Source of the DNA: UBA10438 sp044238605
GTDB lineage: Bacteria; Bacteroidota; Ignavibacteria; Kapaibacteriales; Kapaibacteriaceae
NCBI GenBank assembly: GCA_044238605.1
Contig: JBIICY010000001.1
Location: 248,001-312,000 of the forward strand
DNA: 64,000 nucleotides
Direction of reading: 5' to 3'
Shown here: piece after piece, positions 26,238 through 35,150 of the stretch
Position numbering within the stretch: position 1 is the stretch's first letter
Layout: each line of letters opens with the position of its first letter
The notes under the pieces: model-generated
What the model was told of the DNA's origin: nothing
The model's database searches: none
What the model saw: the letters and a program-made list of their open reading frames with translations, nothing else
Program-made: the position numbers and the translations under genes

Positions 26238-26270
26238 CAAAGCTACGGAAAAAATCTGACGTAATTGCAA
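26238..26270 (-). promoter_or_regulatory. Candidate tuf promoter
   Basis: On the minus strand TTG (26268-26270) is followed after 22 nt by TAGCTTTG (26238-26245), a perfect match to the -7 consensus TAnnTTTG. The start would lie near 26231 and leave a leader of about 95 nt. A second perfect -7 match, TAAATTTG, is at 26289-26296 but lacks a well-spaced -33 element. The rest of this 219-bp gap shows no gene. Confidence 0.5.
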
Positions 26271-26356
26271 TACGCGGCCCCTCCACACCAAATTTATTTT
26301 TGGCGGGCGCGCTGCGGCACTGACGCAAGCCGGAAACAGGGCGTAGTTACCCCTGA

Positions 26357-28405
26357 TTAATACCGGCGCTGGGCTTGATCGTACCCATGGAATTGCATGG
26401 TATACGAGCCTCTGCCCTGCGTTAGCGATCGCAACTGTGTTACGTAGCCGAATAGTTGGGACAGCGGCACCAGTGCCGTCACAACTTGCAGAATATCGCG
26501 CTGGGCTATGCCCTGCACCATTCCGCTTCGCGAGCTAAGGTCAGCGATGACCTCGCCCACATACTCCTCGGGCGTAACAACCTCGACGAGGAAGACCGGT
26601 TCCATGATGACAGGTACTGCCATCCTACAAGCGTCCTTCGCTGCAATCGAGCTGGCTACGGCATATGCCGTCTCCGTTGCGTCTTCTTCATTGTATGCCG
26701 AATCTACGAGGACGGCCATGATGTCAATCATGGGGTATCCCGAAATCGGTCCGACCTTAAGGGCTTCTATCGCGCCCTTCTCTGCACTCTTGACGTATAA
26801 TTCAGGAAGTGCCTCTGGTGCGAGTTCATTCTTGAACTCGAGTCCTTTTCCTGAATCATTCGGTCGTAATTGTATAGTAACCTGACCAAACTGGTTCTTT
26901 CCTGCGTTGCTGCGGATGAACTTGCCTTCCGCACTGGCGCTGGTGGTAATCGTTTCACGATAGGCTACTTGCGGTTTGCCTACTTTAACAGGTACGTTGA
27001 ACTCACGTTTTAAACGGTCTACGATGATCTCCAAATGGAGCTCACCTACACCGCTGATAATGAGCTGTCCCGATTCTGCATCCGTATGGAACCGAAACGT
27101 CGGATCTTCTTCAGAGAGCCGATGTAAGGATTCCGTCAGTTTATCCTGATCCGCCAGAGTCTTCGCCTCAACCGCTTGGTTGATGACGGGATCTGAGAAA
27201 CGAATGCTTTCGAGTAGTACAGTGTTTTTGGGGTCACAGAGCGTGTCGCCGGTTCGCGTAAATCGCATCGATGGTATCGCTACAATGTCCCCTGCATATG
27301 CTGCCTCAAGTTCTTCACGCTTGTTGGCGCTCATGCGCAGGATCTTTCCAGCACGCTCTTTCTTGTCATTGGTTACGTTAAAGATCTGCTCACCAGCTTT
27401 GAGTACACCTGAGTAGATACGAATAAACGTAAGCCTGCCAACAAAAGGGTCCGTAATGATCTTGAACGCTAATGCCGAAAACGGCTCTGTATCAAGAGGC
27501 CTACGAACTACTACTTCATCTTCGTCTGTAACACTATGCCCCTTGGTATCGCCAACGTCTGTTGGCGACGGTAGATAGGCAATAACAGCGTCGAGAAGCT
27601 GCTGTACACCTTTGTTCTTAAACGAGCTGCCACAAAACACGGGTGTTACCCGTAGCGATAGTGTAGCGGCTCGAAGCCCAGTTCGAAGTTCTTCAGCCGA
27701 GATTTCATCACCAGAGAGATAGCGCTCAAGAAGCACATCATCCTGCTCAGCGATAACCTCTACTAATTCCTGCCGAGCCTGCTCTACGGTTTGCCGCATA
27801 TCATCAGGCACAGGCATCTCTTCAAACTGTTCGCCGTTGTCGTCATCAAACACTATTGCTTTGCGTTCGAGCAAATCGACAACACCCTTGAACGTATCTT
27901 CTGCACCCAGCGGCAGCTGAACGGCTACCGGACGCGCCCCAAGGCGTGTCTTCATCATGTCGAGAACACGAAGAAAGTTTGCTCCGATACGATCCATCTT
28001 GTTTACAAATGCGATCCGCGGCACCTTATACTGATTGGCTTGATGCCAAACTGTTTCCGACTGCGGTTCTACACCTGCCACTGCACAGAACAAGGCTATC
28101 GAACCATCAAGTACGCGCAAAGAACGCTGTACTTCGGCCGTAAAATCAACGTGTCCAGGCGTGTCAATAATATTGATCGTATAGCCCTTCCACGCACAGG
28201 ATACGGCGGCAGAGGTGATGGTAATACCTCGCTCTTTTTCCTGCTCCATATAGTCGGTAAACGCCGTGCCTTCGTGCACTTCGCCCATCCGATGGAGCAC
28301 TCCTGTGTAGTAGAGTATGCGTTCCGTAGTAGTGGTCTTACCAGCATCAATGTGTGCCATGATACCGATATTCCGCACAAGGCCAATAGGAACGGAACGC
28401 GTCAT
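26357..28405 (-). CDS. fusA: Elongation factor G, second paralogue (EF-G2 type)
   Basis: A 682-residue translational GTPase located in the classical str position between rpsG and tuf. G1 is AHIDAGKTTT, switch I ends RGITITSAAV, G3 is DTPGHVDF and G4 NKMD. Domains II-V are complete, with GVGELHLEI in domain III/IV. Its G-domain (TDYMEQEKERG, WHQANQYKVPRI) looks more like the second member of the spirochaete/delta-type EF-G pair and mitochondrial EF-G2 than like the partner gene 1 kb upstream. If so it may act mainly in ribosome recycling, but canonical translocase activity cannot be excluded. Confidence 0.88.
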   Translation of the reverse strand: MTRSVPIGLVRNIGIMAHIDAGKTTTTERILYYTGVLHRMGEVHEGTAFTDYMEQEKERGITITSAAVSCAWKGYTINIIDTPGHVDFTAEVQRSLRVLDGSIALFCAVAGVEPQSETVWHQANQYKVPRIAFVNKMDRIGANFLRVLDMMKTRLGARPVAVQLPLGAEDTFKGVVDLLERKAIVFDDDNGEQFEEMPVPDDMRQTVEQARQELVEVIAEQDDVLLERYLSGDEISAEELRTGLRAATLSLRVTPVFCGSSFKNKGVQQLLDAVIAYLPSPTDVGDTKGHSVTDEDEVVVRRPLDTEPFSALAFKIITDPFVGRLTFIRIYSGVLKAGEQIFNVTNDKKERAGKILRMSANKREELEAAYAGDIVAIPSMRFTRTGDTLCDPKNTVLLESIRFSDPVINQAVEAKTLADQDKLTESLHRLSEEDPTFRFHTDAESGQLIISGVGELHLEIIVDRLKREFNVPVKVGKPQVAYRETITTSASAEGKFIRSNAGKNQFGQVTIQLRPNDSGKGLEFKNELAPEALPELYVKSAEKGAIEALKVGPISGYPMIDIMAVLVDSAYNEEDATETAYAVASSIAAKDACRMAVPVIMEPVFLVEVVTPEEYVGEVIADLSSRSGMVQGIAQRDILQVVTALVPLSQLFGYVTQLRSLTQGRGSYTMQFHGYDQAQRRY

Positions 28406-28438
28406 GTTTTCAGTCTGTCAAAGAACAAATAAACCGTC

Positions 28439-28906
28439 TTACCAACGGAAGTGTGCAAAAGCGCGGTTCGCATCTGCCATACGGTGCATTTCATCGCGAC
28501 GCTTGATCGCTCCGCCTTCACCATTGGCAGCTGCAAGAAGCTCGCTAGCAAGCTTCTGCGCCATCGAACGATCACGACGCTCTGATGCGTACTTCTTGAT
28601 CCAACGAATAGCAAGTGCGGCACGACGCTCTTCGCGTACTTCCATAGGGACCTGATACGTTGCACCACCAACGCGGCGCGGACGAATCTCGATCGCCGGC
28701 GCTGCGTTCTGCATCGCCTTACGGAAGATCTCAAGCGGATCCTGCTCTGTCTTCTTGCCCACGATATCCAACGCTTCGTACACAAGGCGGCGAGCCGTGT
28801 TCTTCTTGCCCTGGATCATGATGTTATTTACAAACTTGGCTACCAACACATCGTTAAAACGAGGGTCTGCCATGGTGCGACGTTTCTCTGCACGCTTTTT
28901 ACGCAT
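28439..28906 (-). CDS. rpsG: 30S ribosomal protein S7
   Basis: A 155-residue S7, an assembly initiator of the 30S head. Marks are KFVNNIMIQGKKNTA, GGATYQVPMEV and the C-terminal EMHRMADANRAFAHFRW. It lies 10 bp after rpsL. Confidence 0.98.
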   Translation of the reverse strand: MRKKRAEKRRTMADPRFNDVLVAKFVNNIMIQGKKNTARRLVYEALDIVGKKTEQDPLEIFRKAMQNAAPAIEIRPRRVGGATYQVPMEVREERRAALAIRWIKKYASERRDRSMAQKLASELLAAANGEGGAIKRRDEMHRMADANRAFAHFRW

Positions 28907-28916
28907 CTTCTACTCC

Positions 28917-29315
28917 TTACTTCTTTCCAGCTGGTGCTGCACCAGGTTTTGGCTTCTTTGCGCCATACTTAGAACGTGCCTGCTTACGATTAGCGACACC
29001 CTGGGTGTCAGCAGAACCACGGATGATGTGATAACGAACACCCGGAAGATCCTTAACACGACCACCACGGATGAGCACGATTGAGTGCTCCTGAAGGTTG
29101 TGACCTTCTCCCGGGATGTATGCTGTTACTTCAATGCCGTTCGAAAGACGAACACGGGCTACCTTACGGAGAGCTGAATTCGGCTTCTTTGGTGTTGTTG
29201 TATACACACGTGTACATACACCGCGCTTTTGCGGGCATGACTGAAGAGCTGGTGACTTACTCTTCTCGGTGATTGCGAGACGTCCTTTACGGACAAGCTG
29301 ACTAATCGTTGGCAT
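28917..29315 (-). CDS. rpsL: 30S ribosomal protein S12
   Basis: A 132-residue S12 of the decoding centre with MPTISQLVRKGR, TPKKPNSALRKVARVRLSNG and the PGVRYHIIRG loop. The lysine positions linked to streptomycin response (in TPKKPNSA, and in a loop that usually reads GGRVKDLPG, present here) are wild-type. It has its own promoter and a hairpin leader. Confidence 0.98.
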   Translation of the reverse strand: MPTISQLVRKGRLAITEKSKSPALQSCPQKRGVCTRVYTTTPKKPNSALRKVARVRLSNGIEVTAYIPGEGHNLQEHSIVLIRGGRVKDLPGVRYHIIRGSADTQGVANRKQARSKYGAKKPKPGAAPAGKK

Positions 29316-29360
29316 TGCGTTCTGCCGTATTTGATGAAGTTTATTTTCTAGACGGGTTAA

Positions 29361-29383
29361 GGCGCCGGGGAAACCCAGACGCC
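29361..29383 (-). promoter_or_regulatory. Stem-loop at the predicted 5' end of the rpsL transcript
   Basis: On the minus strand the arms GGCGTCTGGG and CCCCGGCGCC pair at nine of ten positions (one G-U, one mismatch) around a TTT loop. The hairpin begins a few bases after the predicted start site near 29388. It could stabilise the mRNA or serve as a ribosomal-protein autoregulatory target; function is unproven. Confidence 0.4.
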
Positions 29384-29394
29384 AACAGAGCCTG

Positions 29395-29426
29395 CAAAAG
29401 TAGGGGGCAAATTGGTCTTAACCAAA
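29395..29426 (-). promoter_or_regulatory. Promoter upstream of rpsL
   Basis: On the minus strand TTTG (29423-29426), a 20-nt spacer, and TACTTTTG (29395-29402) match the Bacteroidota housekeeping promoter pattern TTTG-N19-21-TAnnTTTG exactly. It lies in the 133-bp gap between EF-G1 and rpsL, so rpsL-rpsG-EF-G2 can be transcribed independently of EF-G1. Confidence 0.7.
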
Positions 29427-29448
29427 TTTTCCCGGAAGTTCTTGTGGA

Positions 29449-31542
29449 TTACTTGCCTTCGGCGCGCTTCTTCTGGTATTCCTTAACCATTTCTTCCTGG
29501 ATATTACGCGGTACCGGCTGATACTTCGCAAACTCCATCGAGAATTCGCCCTTACCCTGTGTAACAGAGCGGAGGTCTGTAGAGTACCCGAACATTTCTG
29601 ACAGCGGCACTTCAGATTCAACGGTTACGTAGCCGGCATCCGACTCCGTACCCATAATCACGCCACGACGCTGGTTGATCTGGCCGATTACCGTTCCTTG
29701 AAACTCTTCAGGGGCTGATACTTCAAGCTTCATGATCGGCTCGAGGATCGTTGGCTTGGCGCTGGAATATGCTTCACGGAATGCCATGATAGCTGCCGTT
29801 TTGAAGGCCATTTCTGAAGAGTCAACTGGGTGCTGGGCTCCGTCGTTTAGGATCACACGTACACCCACAACAGGCTGTCCGATAAGCGAACCTTCTACAA
29901 CAGCTTCCTTGAAGCCCTTGTCGCAGGCAGGGATGTATTCGCGCGGAATCACACCGCCTACGATCTCGTCTACGAATTCGTACGTTTCTACGGCGTCCGA
30001 CGGAAGTGGCTCGATATAGCCCCCTACTCGACCGAACTGACCCGAACCACCGGTCTGCTTCTTGTGCGTGTAGTTGTAATCTGATCGCTGAGAGATCGTT
30101 TCGCGGAAGGCCACCTTCGGACGTCCAACGATGATCTCTGTGTTGTATTCACGGCGGATACGCTCGATGTAGATCTCAAGGTGAAGTTCGCCCATGCCCT
30201 TGATGATCGTCTCGCCCGACTCATCATCACGCATAACACGGAACGTTGGGTCTTCCTTGGTAAAGCGGTTCAGGGCCTTCGAGAAGTTTACCTGGCCTGC
30301 CTTGTCCTTCGGAGATACAGCCAATTCGATAACCGGATCAGGGACGAACATCGACGTCATCGAGTAACGCACGTTACCGTCTGTGAAGGTATCACCCGAA
30401 GCACAGTCAACGCCGAACATGGCGATGATGTCTCCACATACCGCTTCTTCGATATCGTGCATTTCGTTCGAGTGCATACGCGCAAGACGTGGCACCTTGA
30501 GCTTCTTGCCGTTGGCGATGTTGATGATCGAATCGCCCTTCTTCACCGTACCCTGATAGATACGCATGTATGTGAGCTGACCATAACGTCCGTCTTCAAG
30601 CTTAAATGCGAGCATCACAAGGGGCTTCGATGGATCGTTCGCAAGCGTCATCTTTGCTTCGTTGTTATCCTGGTCCAGTGCTTCGTTCTTCACTTCAGCA
30701 GGCTCTGGAAGGAACGTCACAACGCCGTCCAGCATCGTCTGAACACCCTTGTTCTTGTAGGCAGAACCGCAGAACACAGGCGTCATCTGAAGCGAAAGTG
30801 TACCCTTGCGGATAGCACGATTCAGGATCGCAGCATCGATCTGCTCATCCATCAGGAACTTCTCCATCATCTCGTCGTCAAAGTCTGCAGCAACTTCGAC
30901 AAGCTTGTGACGCAATTCCTTGGCCTTGCCTTCGAGTTCGGCTGGGATTGCTTCCTTGCGAATGTCAGAGCCGCCTTCACCCTCGAAGTACACAGCTTCC
31001 ATGTTCACGAGGTCGATCACGCCTTCGAGCTTATCCTCGAGACCAATCGGATATGTTACAAATGCTGGGTTGTGCGCAAGCTTCTCACGCAGCTGGTCTG
31101 CTACGCGGTCCGGGTTAGCCCCTTGACGGTCGCACTTGTTGATAAAGGCCAAACGCGGAACGCTGTAACGGCGCATCTGACGGTCAACAGTGATCGACTG
31201 AGACTGAACACCGGCAACCGAGCAGAGCACAAGCACGGCGCCGTCGAGAACGCGAAGCGCGCGCTCAACTTCTACCGTAAAGTCTACGTGACCCGGAGTG
31301 TCGATGAGGTTGACGTTGTAATCGCCCCACGTACAGTACGTGGCAGCAGATTGAATGGTAATTCCCTTTTCGCGCTCGAGATCCATCGAGTCCATCTTCG
31401 CTCCAACGCCGTCCTTACCGCGGACTTCGTGGATAGCATGGATTTTACCCGTATAGTACAGAATGCGCTCCGACAGCGTGGTCTTGCCCGAGTCGATGTG
31501 CGCCGAGATCCCGATGTTGCGAACCTTTGACAGGTCAGACAT
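29449..31542 (-). CDS. fusA: Elongation factor G, mitochondrial EF-G1-like translocase
   Basis: A 697-residue EF-G. The G domain reads AHIDSGKTTLSERILYYTG (G1, with Ser in place of Ala), then HEVRGKDGVGAKMDSMDLER and GITIQSAATYC, wording typical of mitochondrial EF-G1 and the spdEFG1 group. G3 is DTPGHVDF and G4 is NKCD. Domains II-V are complete and the protein ends with a Lys-rich tail. In lineages with this pair, EFG1 is the main translocase. It heads the supercluster, with a good promoter about 90 bp upstream. Confidence 0.93.
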   Translation of the reverse strand: MSDLSKVRNIGISAHIDSGKTTLSERILYYTGKIHAIHEVRGKDGVGAKMDSMDLEREKGITIQSAATYCTWGDYNVNLIDTPGHVDFTVEVERALRVLDGAVLVLCSVAGVQSQSITVDRQMRRYSVPRLAFINKCDRQGANPDRVADQLREKLAHNPAFVTYPIGLEDKLEGVIDLVNMEAVYFEGEGGSDIRKEAIPAELEGKAKELRHKLVEVAADFDDEMMEKFLMDEQIDAAILNRAIRKGTLSLQMTPVFCGSAYKNKGVQTMLDGVVTFLPEPAEVKNEALDQDNNEAKMTLANDPSKPLVMLAFKLEDGRYGQLTYMRIYQGTVKKGDSIINIANGKKLKVPRLARMHSNEMHDIEEAVCGDIIAMFGVDCASGDTFTDGNVRYSMTSMFVPDPVIELAVSPKDKAGQVNFSKALNRFTKEDPTFRVMRDDESGETIIKGMGELHLEIYIERIRREYNTEIIVGRPKVAFRETISQRSDYNYTHKKQTGGSGQFGRVGGYIEPLPSDAVETYEFVDEIVGGVIPREYIPACDKGFKEAVVEGSLIGQPVVGVRVILNDGAQHPVDSSEMAFKTAAIMAFREAYSSAKPTILEPIMKLEVSAPEEFQGTVIGQINQRRGVIMGTESDAGYVTVESEVPLSEMFGYSTDLRSVTQGKGEFSMEFAKYQPVPRNIQEEMVKEYQKKRAEGK

Positions 31543-31631
31543 GATACTTCACCAATGATGATGTTATTGAAATTCAACAGTACTGATGCTGCAGGGCACA
31601 CGAGATTCTTGGTGCACTACGGCAAAGACTG

Positions 31632-31663
31632 CAAATATAGGGGCGTTTACGCCTTATCGCCAA
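31632..31663 (-). promoter_or_regulatory. Promoter of the str/ribosomal supercluster (EF-G1)
   Basis: On the minus strand TTG (31661-31663), a 21-nt spacer, and TATATTTG (31632-31639) fit the TTG-N19-21-TAnnTTTG pattern. It overlaps the last codons of the MFS gene. A start near 31625 gives a leader of about 80 nt ahead of EF-G1. Confidence 0.65.
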
Positions 31664-32906
31664 GACTCATTCGGCGAAGAGCGGGATTTCTGATGGCAAC
31701 AACGGCCACCACGAGCAGGGTCACAACGCCACCGAAGTACACAGATGGAACCGTACCGATGAGTCTGGCGGCTATGCCGCTTTCTACCGCTCCTAGCTCG
31801 TTGCTGCTCGAGATGAACATGGTATTGGCAGCTGCAACACGCCCCTTCATTTCTTCGGGGGTCTCCAATTGCAGGATGGTGTGTCGCACGACAACACTTA
31901 CGGCGTCAAAGGCTCCAGCCAGCAATAACAAGGAAAAGCTAACCCAAAACACCGTGCTGCTTGCAAAGGCTAGAATGCAGATGCCAAACCCGGCTACAGA
32001 CCAAAGAAGCTGACGTCCGGCGTTTTTCCCAAGGGGTTTCGCCGAAAGCAGCCCCATCATAAGAATGCTCCCAATGCTCATTGATGCGCGAAGCAGTCCT
32101 AGCCCCTTTTCATCAGTGAACAGTATATCCCGCGCAAACACCGGCAGCAATGCCACCACACCGCCAAAGAGCACCGCCAGCAGATCCAGTAACAATGCTC
32201 CGAGGATCACCGGCCTGGATACAATGAACCGAATACCCAGGGTGACGTCGTTGATCATACTGTCCTTCCTAGCCGACTCAACAGGGGGCTTTGGAGTGAT
32301 CCAGCCAATCCCCAACGAACCAAGGAGCATGAAGAATATCGCACAGTAGGTGGCAACTTCTACATCGTAGAGACCATAGATGATGCCGCCAAGCAGCGGC
32401 CCCGTAGCCATAGCACTTTGCCACATGGTACTACTGAGCGCCGCAGCACGTGCGATGTTCTCGCGAGGCACGATTCGCCCGATAGAGCTAAACATGGCCG
32501 GCCCATAGACAGACCTCGCTGCACCGTTCATAACGATCATCGTTAGCAGTCCGGCTATAACCGTGTCTTGTCCCCACGCCGCCAATGTAGCGTCATGGGT
32601 GAAATATGATGTACCAGCGGCCGACCCCACGATCAACATGAGCGCCGCTTGAATTGCTTTACGCTTGTCCCATCTGTCTACAATGTAGCCCATCGGCAGC
32701 GCCATGCCGATCGCGGGTATGGCTTCGGCAAGGCCTACGAGTGCTAATGAGAGCGGATCATGTGTAAGGGAATACACGTACCACCCTACGATAAGGCCCT
32801 GCATGTGCCATGCCATGGCAACGAAAAAACGCATATGGAGAAACGCAAGAAGCTCTCCCGCATTCGGCGTTAGTAGGGTACCTTTGTTATACAGATAGTT
32901 GATCAA
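31647..32906 (-). CDS. MFS transporter, EntS/DHA3-like exporter
   Basis: A 419-residue membrane protein with about twelve hydrophobic helices and the MFS A-like motif GYIVDRWDKRK between helices 2 and 3. The pattern (QGLIVGWYVYSLTHDPLSLALVGLAEA) resembles the enterobactin-exporter EntS/DHA3 branch that includes multidrug exporters. The start is uncertain: an in-frame stop lies immediately upstream of a TTG at 32906, so TTG is the only start that keeps the conserved N-terminus. Substrate unknown. It is divergent from the secreted-protein gene on the other strand. Confidence 0.85.
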   Translation of the reverse strand: MINYLYNKGTLLTPNAGELLAFLHMRFFVAMAWHMQGLIVGWYVYSLTHDPLSLALVGLAEAIPAIGMALPMGYIVDRWDKRKAIQAALMLIVGSAAGTSYFTHDATLAAWGQDTVIAGLLTMIVMNGAARSVYGPAMFSSIGRIVPRENIARAAALSSTMWQSAMATGPLLGGIIYGLYDVEVATYCAIFFMLLGSLGIGWITPKPPVESARKDSMINDVTLGIRFIVSRPVILGALLLDLLAVLFGGVVALLPVFARDILFTDEKGLGLLRASMSIGSILMMGLLSAKPLGKNAGRQLLWSVAGFGICILAFASSTVFWVSFSLLLLAGAFDAVSVVVRHTILQLETPEEMKGRVAAANTMFISSSNELGAVESGIAARLIGTVPSVYFGGVVTLLVVAVVAIRNPALRRMSLGDKA

Positions 32907-32960
32907 TCAGAGACTCGTTGGAAGGGTCGACGATACTCGTTCACCGCTCATGGGGCGTTG

Positions 32961-32993
32961 CAAACTTACATTCGCAATCCATGTGCACATCAA
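32961..32993 (-). promoter_or_regulatory. Candidate promoter of the MFS gene
   Basis: TTG (32991-32993) and TAAGTTTG (32961-32968) on the minus strand, separated by 22 nt. The -7 element is a perfect TAnnTTTG; the spacer is one to two bases longer than usual. The divergent plus-strand gene has only a one-mismatch element (TACATTCG, 32967-32974) overlapping it. Confidence 0.45.
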
Positions 32994-33003
32994 CGGCCAC
33001 AAC

Positions 33004-34953
33004 ATGAGATCTGCACGTTATCTCGCTCGCACTGCATGCATCGGCATGCTTATGCTGTTGGCATGCTCCAACACGTTGTATTCCCAGCGTTCTCAACTTG
33101 TTGAGGGTTTAGAGTTCATCGTTGGCTTTATACATCCTGAGCGCGCACCCGGCGAGCCGAGATCAGAGAATGCGTATCAGCTAATCCTCACCTCAACTGT
33201 TGGCGCAACTGCTGCAATCGGCGGCGGACGCACCGTCACGATTGCTCCAGGAACAGCGGAGATAGTGGTCATCGACAGCTGCGATATCATCCGAGTAACG
33301 AGTGACCGGCCAATTGCAGTTGCAAGTCGCATCCTTATGAATGGCAATGGCGAACAAGCAACGCACATACCAACGTATGCCTGGGGAAAGGCGTATTACG
33401 GCTTTTCCTGGTGGACCGATCGGTATGGACTTGATACAAAGACATACTCCACTGGCAAACGCCTTGTTATCGCTCGCGATAACGGCACGCGCATAACCTA
33501 CCAGGTAGATGGCTTCGAAGAGACCATGGAATTGGATTCTGGAGAGTACGCATACCTTTCGGTGCCACTTGATACGATGGAGCTGCGCAACCGCTACTCC
33601 GACCCCACATCTGATAGGATCATAGCTTCCAAACCGATCTGCGTGATATCAGGCCATCCCAAAGTAGCAGTGGTCAATCATCCCGATGCATATCCGGCAA
33701 CGGGTCCATATGCTCGCGCACTAACGCGCTCCCGCGGTACGTTGATGGAGGCAATGATACCCGTTTCTATGGCTGGACGTTGGTTCTATACAGCACCGTT
33801 TCAGTACTCGCCTACACGCAATCGTGGATTGGATCTGACGGCAGAAGGCATTTCAACCGATCGTGGAGATGTTGTTCGCTTCGTGGCAACCGAAGATAGT
33901 ACGGTGCTCACGCATCGCGACGCAGCCGGAACATACGTGGTTGGAGTGTTCACTGCTGGATCCGCACACACTCAGTTGATAACCGAAGGCGTCAATGAGT
34001 GGTATGCATCCAAGCCCGTTGTATGTGCGCAATATGGAAAGTCGTATGCTCACATTACCTCACAGGCAACTCTACCAGAAGACGACCCCTCAACAGATGC
34101 TGGACTCCCGATGATGGTGTGTATTCCAAGCATGGATCGATGGATACAACGCTCGATCGTAAGCGTTCCCGAAGGGTTGTTCAGCATTATCACTGTTGTT
34201 GCACAGCCAGAGCATATCAAGCACATCATGCTGAATGGCAAACCCATGTATCCTCAGGCCAGAGTTGAATCGTTGGCATCGACAGAGATGGTTCTCCGGT
34301 TCATGGCACAACCCGGCACCCACACGATTGCGGTGAGTAATACAGGTGCTCGTTTCATGGCATACACCTACGGAACAGCCGACGGTTTAAATCTTTGTCA
34401 GGCCTATGCGTCCAACACAGGGCTTGATCTTTCGATGCCATGCAATGACTCAGTCATCATCACAACAGCACACAGTGGAGATACAGCACACTGCACAGTT
34501 AGTGTAACGTCTCAGGATACTTGCAGCGTGCAAGGTGTGGCAATGAAGTACGTAGCAAACGCATTCAATTGCTACATCAGGGAGCATACCAACGGCTTCG
34601 TTGTTAACAGAGTTGATCATCAAGATTCAGCGTTCGCAGAAGTTGCAGTCGTAACCCGCAGTGGCAGACAGCATCATGAGCGCATTGAATTTGCCGCAAC
34701 TTCAGTGGCGTCTGATACTCACAATGATGGCATAACCGTTCGCCCCATTCCAGCCAGCGAGCAGCTCTTTGTTAGACTGCCTGTGGACGCACTTGCACCA
34801 AACACCGTTCGCCTGTACAGTCCCGTTGGAATGCTTGCTCTTGCGACTGTAGCACTGGACAATGAATTCTCATTGGACATCCATGGTCTTGCTGCTGGAA
34901 CATATGTTTTGCAATTGAACTCGTCGTTCATCCCGGTCCTGATCGTCCGTTAA
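33004..34953 (+). CDS. Secreted IgGFc-binding-domain-like protein with C-terminal sorting domain
   Basis: A 649-residue exported protein. I choose ATG 33004 because it begins a clear signal peptide (MRSARYLARTACIGMLMLLA, cleavage near LYSQ). The next ~450 residues resemble the IgGFc-binding N-terminal domain family: repeated blocks such as DSCDIIRVTSDRPIAVAS, DRIIASKPICVISGH and WYASKPVVCAQYGKS. The last ~75 residues (IRPIPASEQLF-like start, ending LAAGTYVLQL) look like a type IX secretion C-terminal sorting domain of type A. It is probably a surface or secreted binding protein. Despite the family name, antibody binding should not be assumed. Confidence 0.75.
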   Translation: MRSARYLARTACIGMLMLLACSNTLYSQRSQLVEGLEFIVGFIHPERAPGEPRSENAYQLILTSTVGATAAIGGGRTVTIAPGTAEIVVIDSCDIIRVTSDRPIAVASRILMNGNGEQATHIPTYAWGKAYYGFSWWTDRYGLDTKTYSTGKRLVIARDNGTRITYQVDGFEETMELDSGEYAYLSVPLDTMELRNRYSDPTSDRIIASKPICVISGHPKVAVVNHPDAYPATGPYARALTRSRGTLMEAMIPVSMAGRWFYTAPFQYSPTRNRGLDLTAEGISTDRGDVVRFVATEDSTVLTHRDAAGTYVVGVFTAGSAHTQLITEGVNEWYASKPVVCAQYGKSYAHITSQATLPEDDPSTDAGLPMMVCIPSMDRWIQRSIVSVPEGLFSIITVVAQPEHIKHIMLNGKPMYPQARVESLASTEMVLRFMAQPGTHTIAVSNTGARFMAYTYGTADGLNLCQAYASNTGLDLSMPCNDSVIITTAHSGDTAHCTVSVTSQDTCSVQGVAMKYVANAFNCYIREHTNGFVVNRVDHQDSAFAEVAVVTRSGRQHHERIEFAATSVASDTHNDGITVRPIPASEQLFVRLPVDALAPNTVRLYSPVGMLALATVALDNEFSLDIHGLAAGTYVLQLNSSFIPVLIVR

Positions 34954-35090
34954 CACTACTACGAAAACACTACTTTCAGGTATTGATTAGAGATGCTACG
35001 TGCCGTATGATTGTTAGGGCACTCGCATAGCCTCAATGATACCGTATCCTAGTTGGTAACATCGTATACGACAATCTACCTCCCTGCGAA

Positions 35091-35113
35091 ATACGAGAAA
35101 GACATTCTCGTAT
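35091..35113 (+). promoter_or_regulatory. Perfect 23-bp palindrome upstream of the Crp/Fnr gene
   Basis: ATACGAGAA (35091-35099) and TTCTCGTAT (35105-35113) are perfect inverted 9-bp arms around a 5-nt spacer, 38 bp before the start codon of the regulator. It could be an operator for autoregulation by another factor or a leader hairpin; it is not followed by a T-run. Related CGTAT words recur upstream in the same gap (35004, 35043, 35063). The rest of the 197-bp gap shows no other feature. Confidence 0.5.
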
Positions 35114-35150
35114 GTTGGTTCAATTCGATGTTGGTAGGAAAGGATTGACT

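Noticed and set aside
26138..26356. A small gene or tRNA between EF-G2 and tuf
   Set aside because: No cloverleaf or conserved frame is seen; the gap contains promoter-like motifs only.
30181..31530. 449-codon open frame antisense to EF-G1
   Set aside because: It is a shadow of a strongly coding, GC-rich gene, with no recognisable domain; EF-G1 is certain on the other strand.
35112..35150. Earlier start for the Crp/Fnr gene
   Set aside because: The ATG at 35112 lies in the palindrome and has no ribosome site, while 35151 has AAAGGA six bases upstream.
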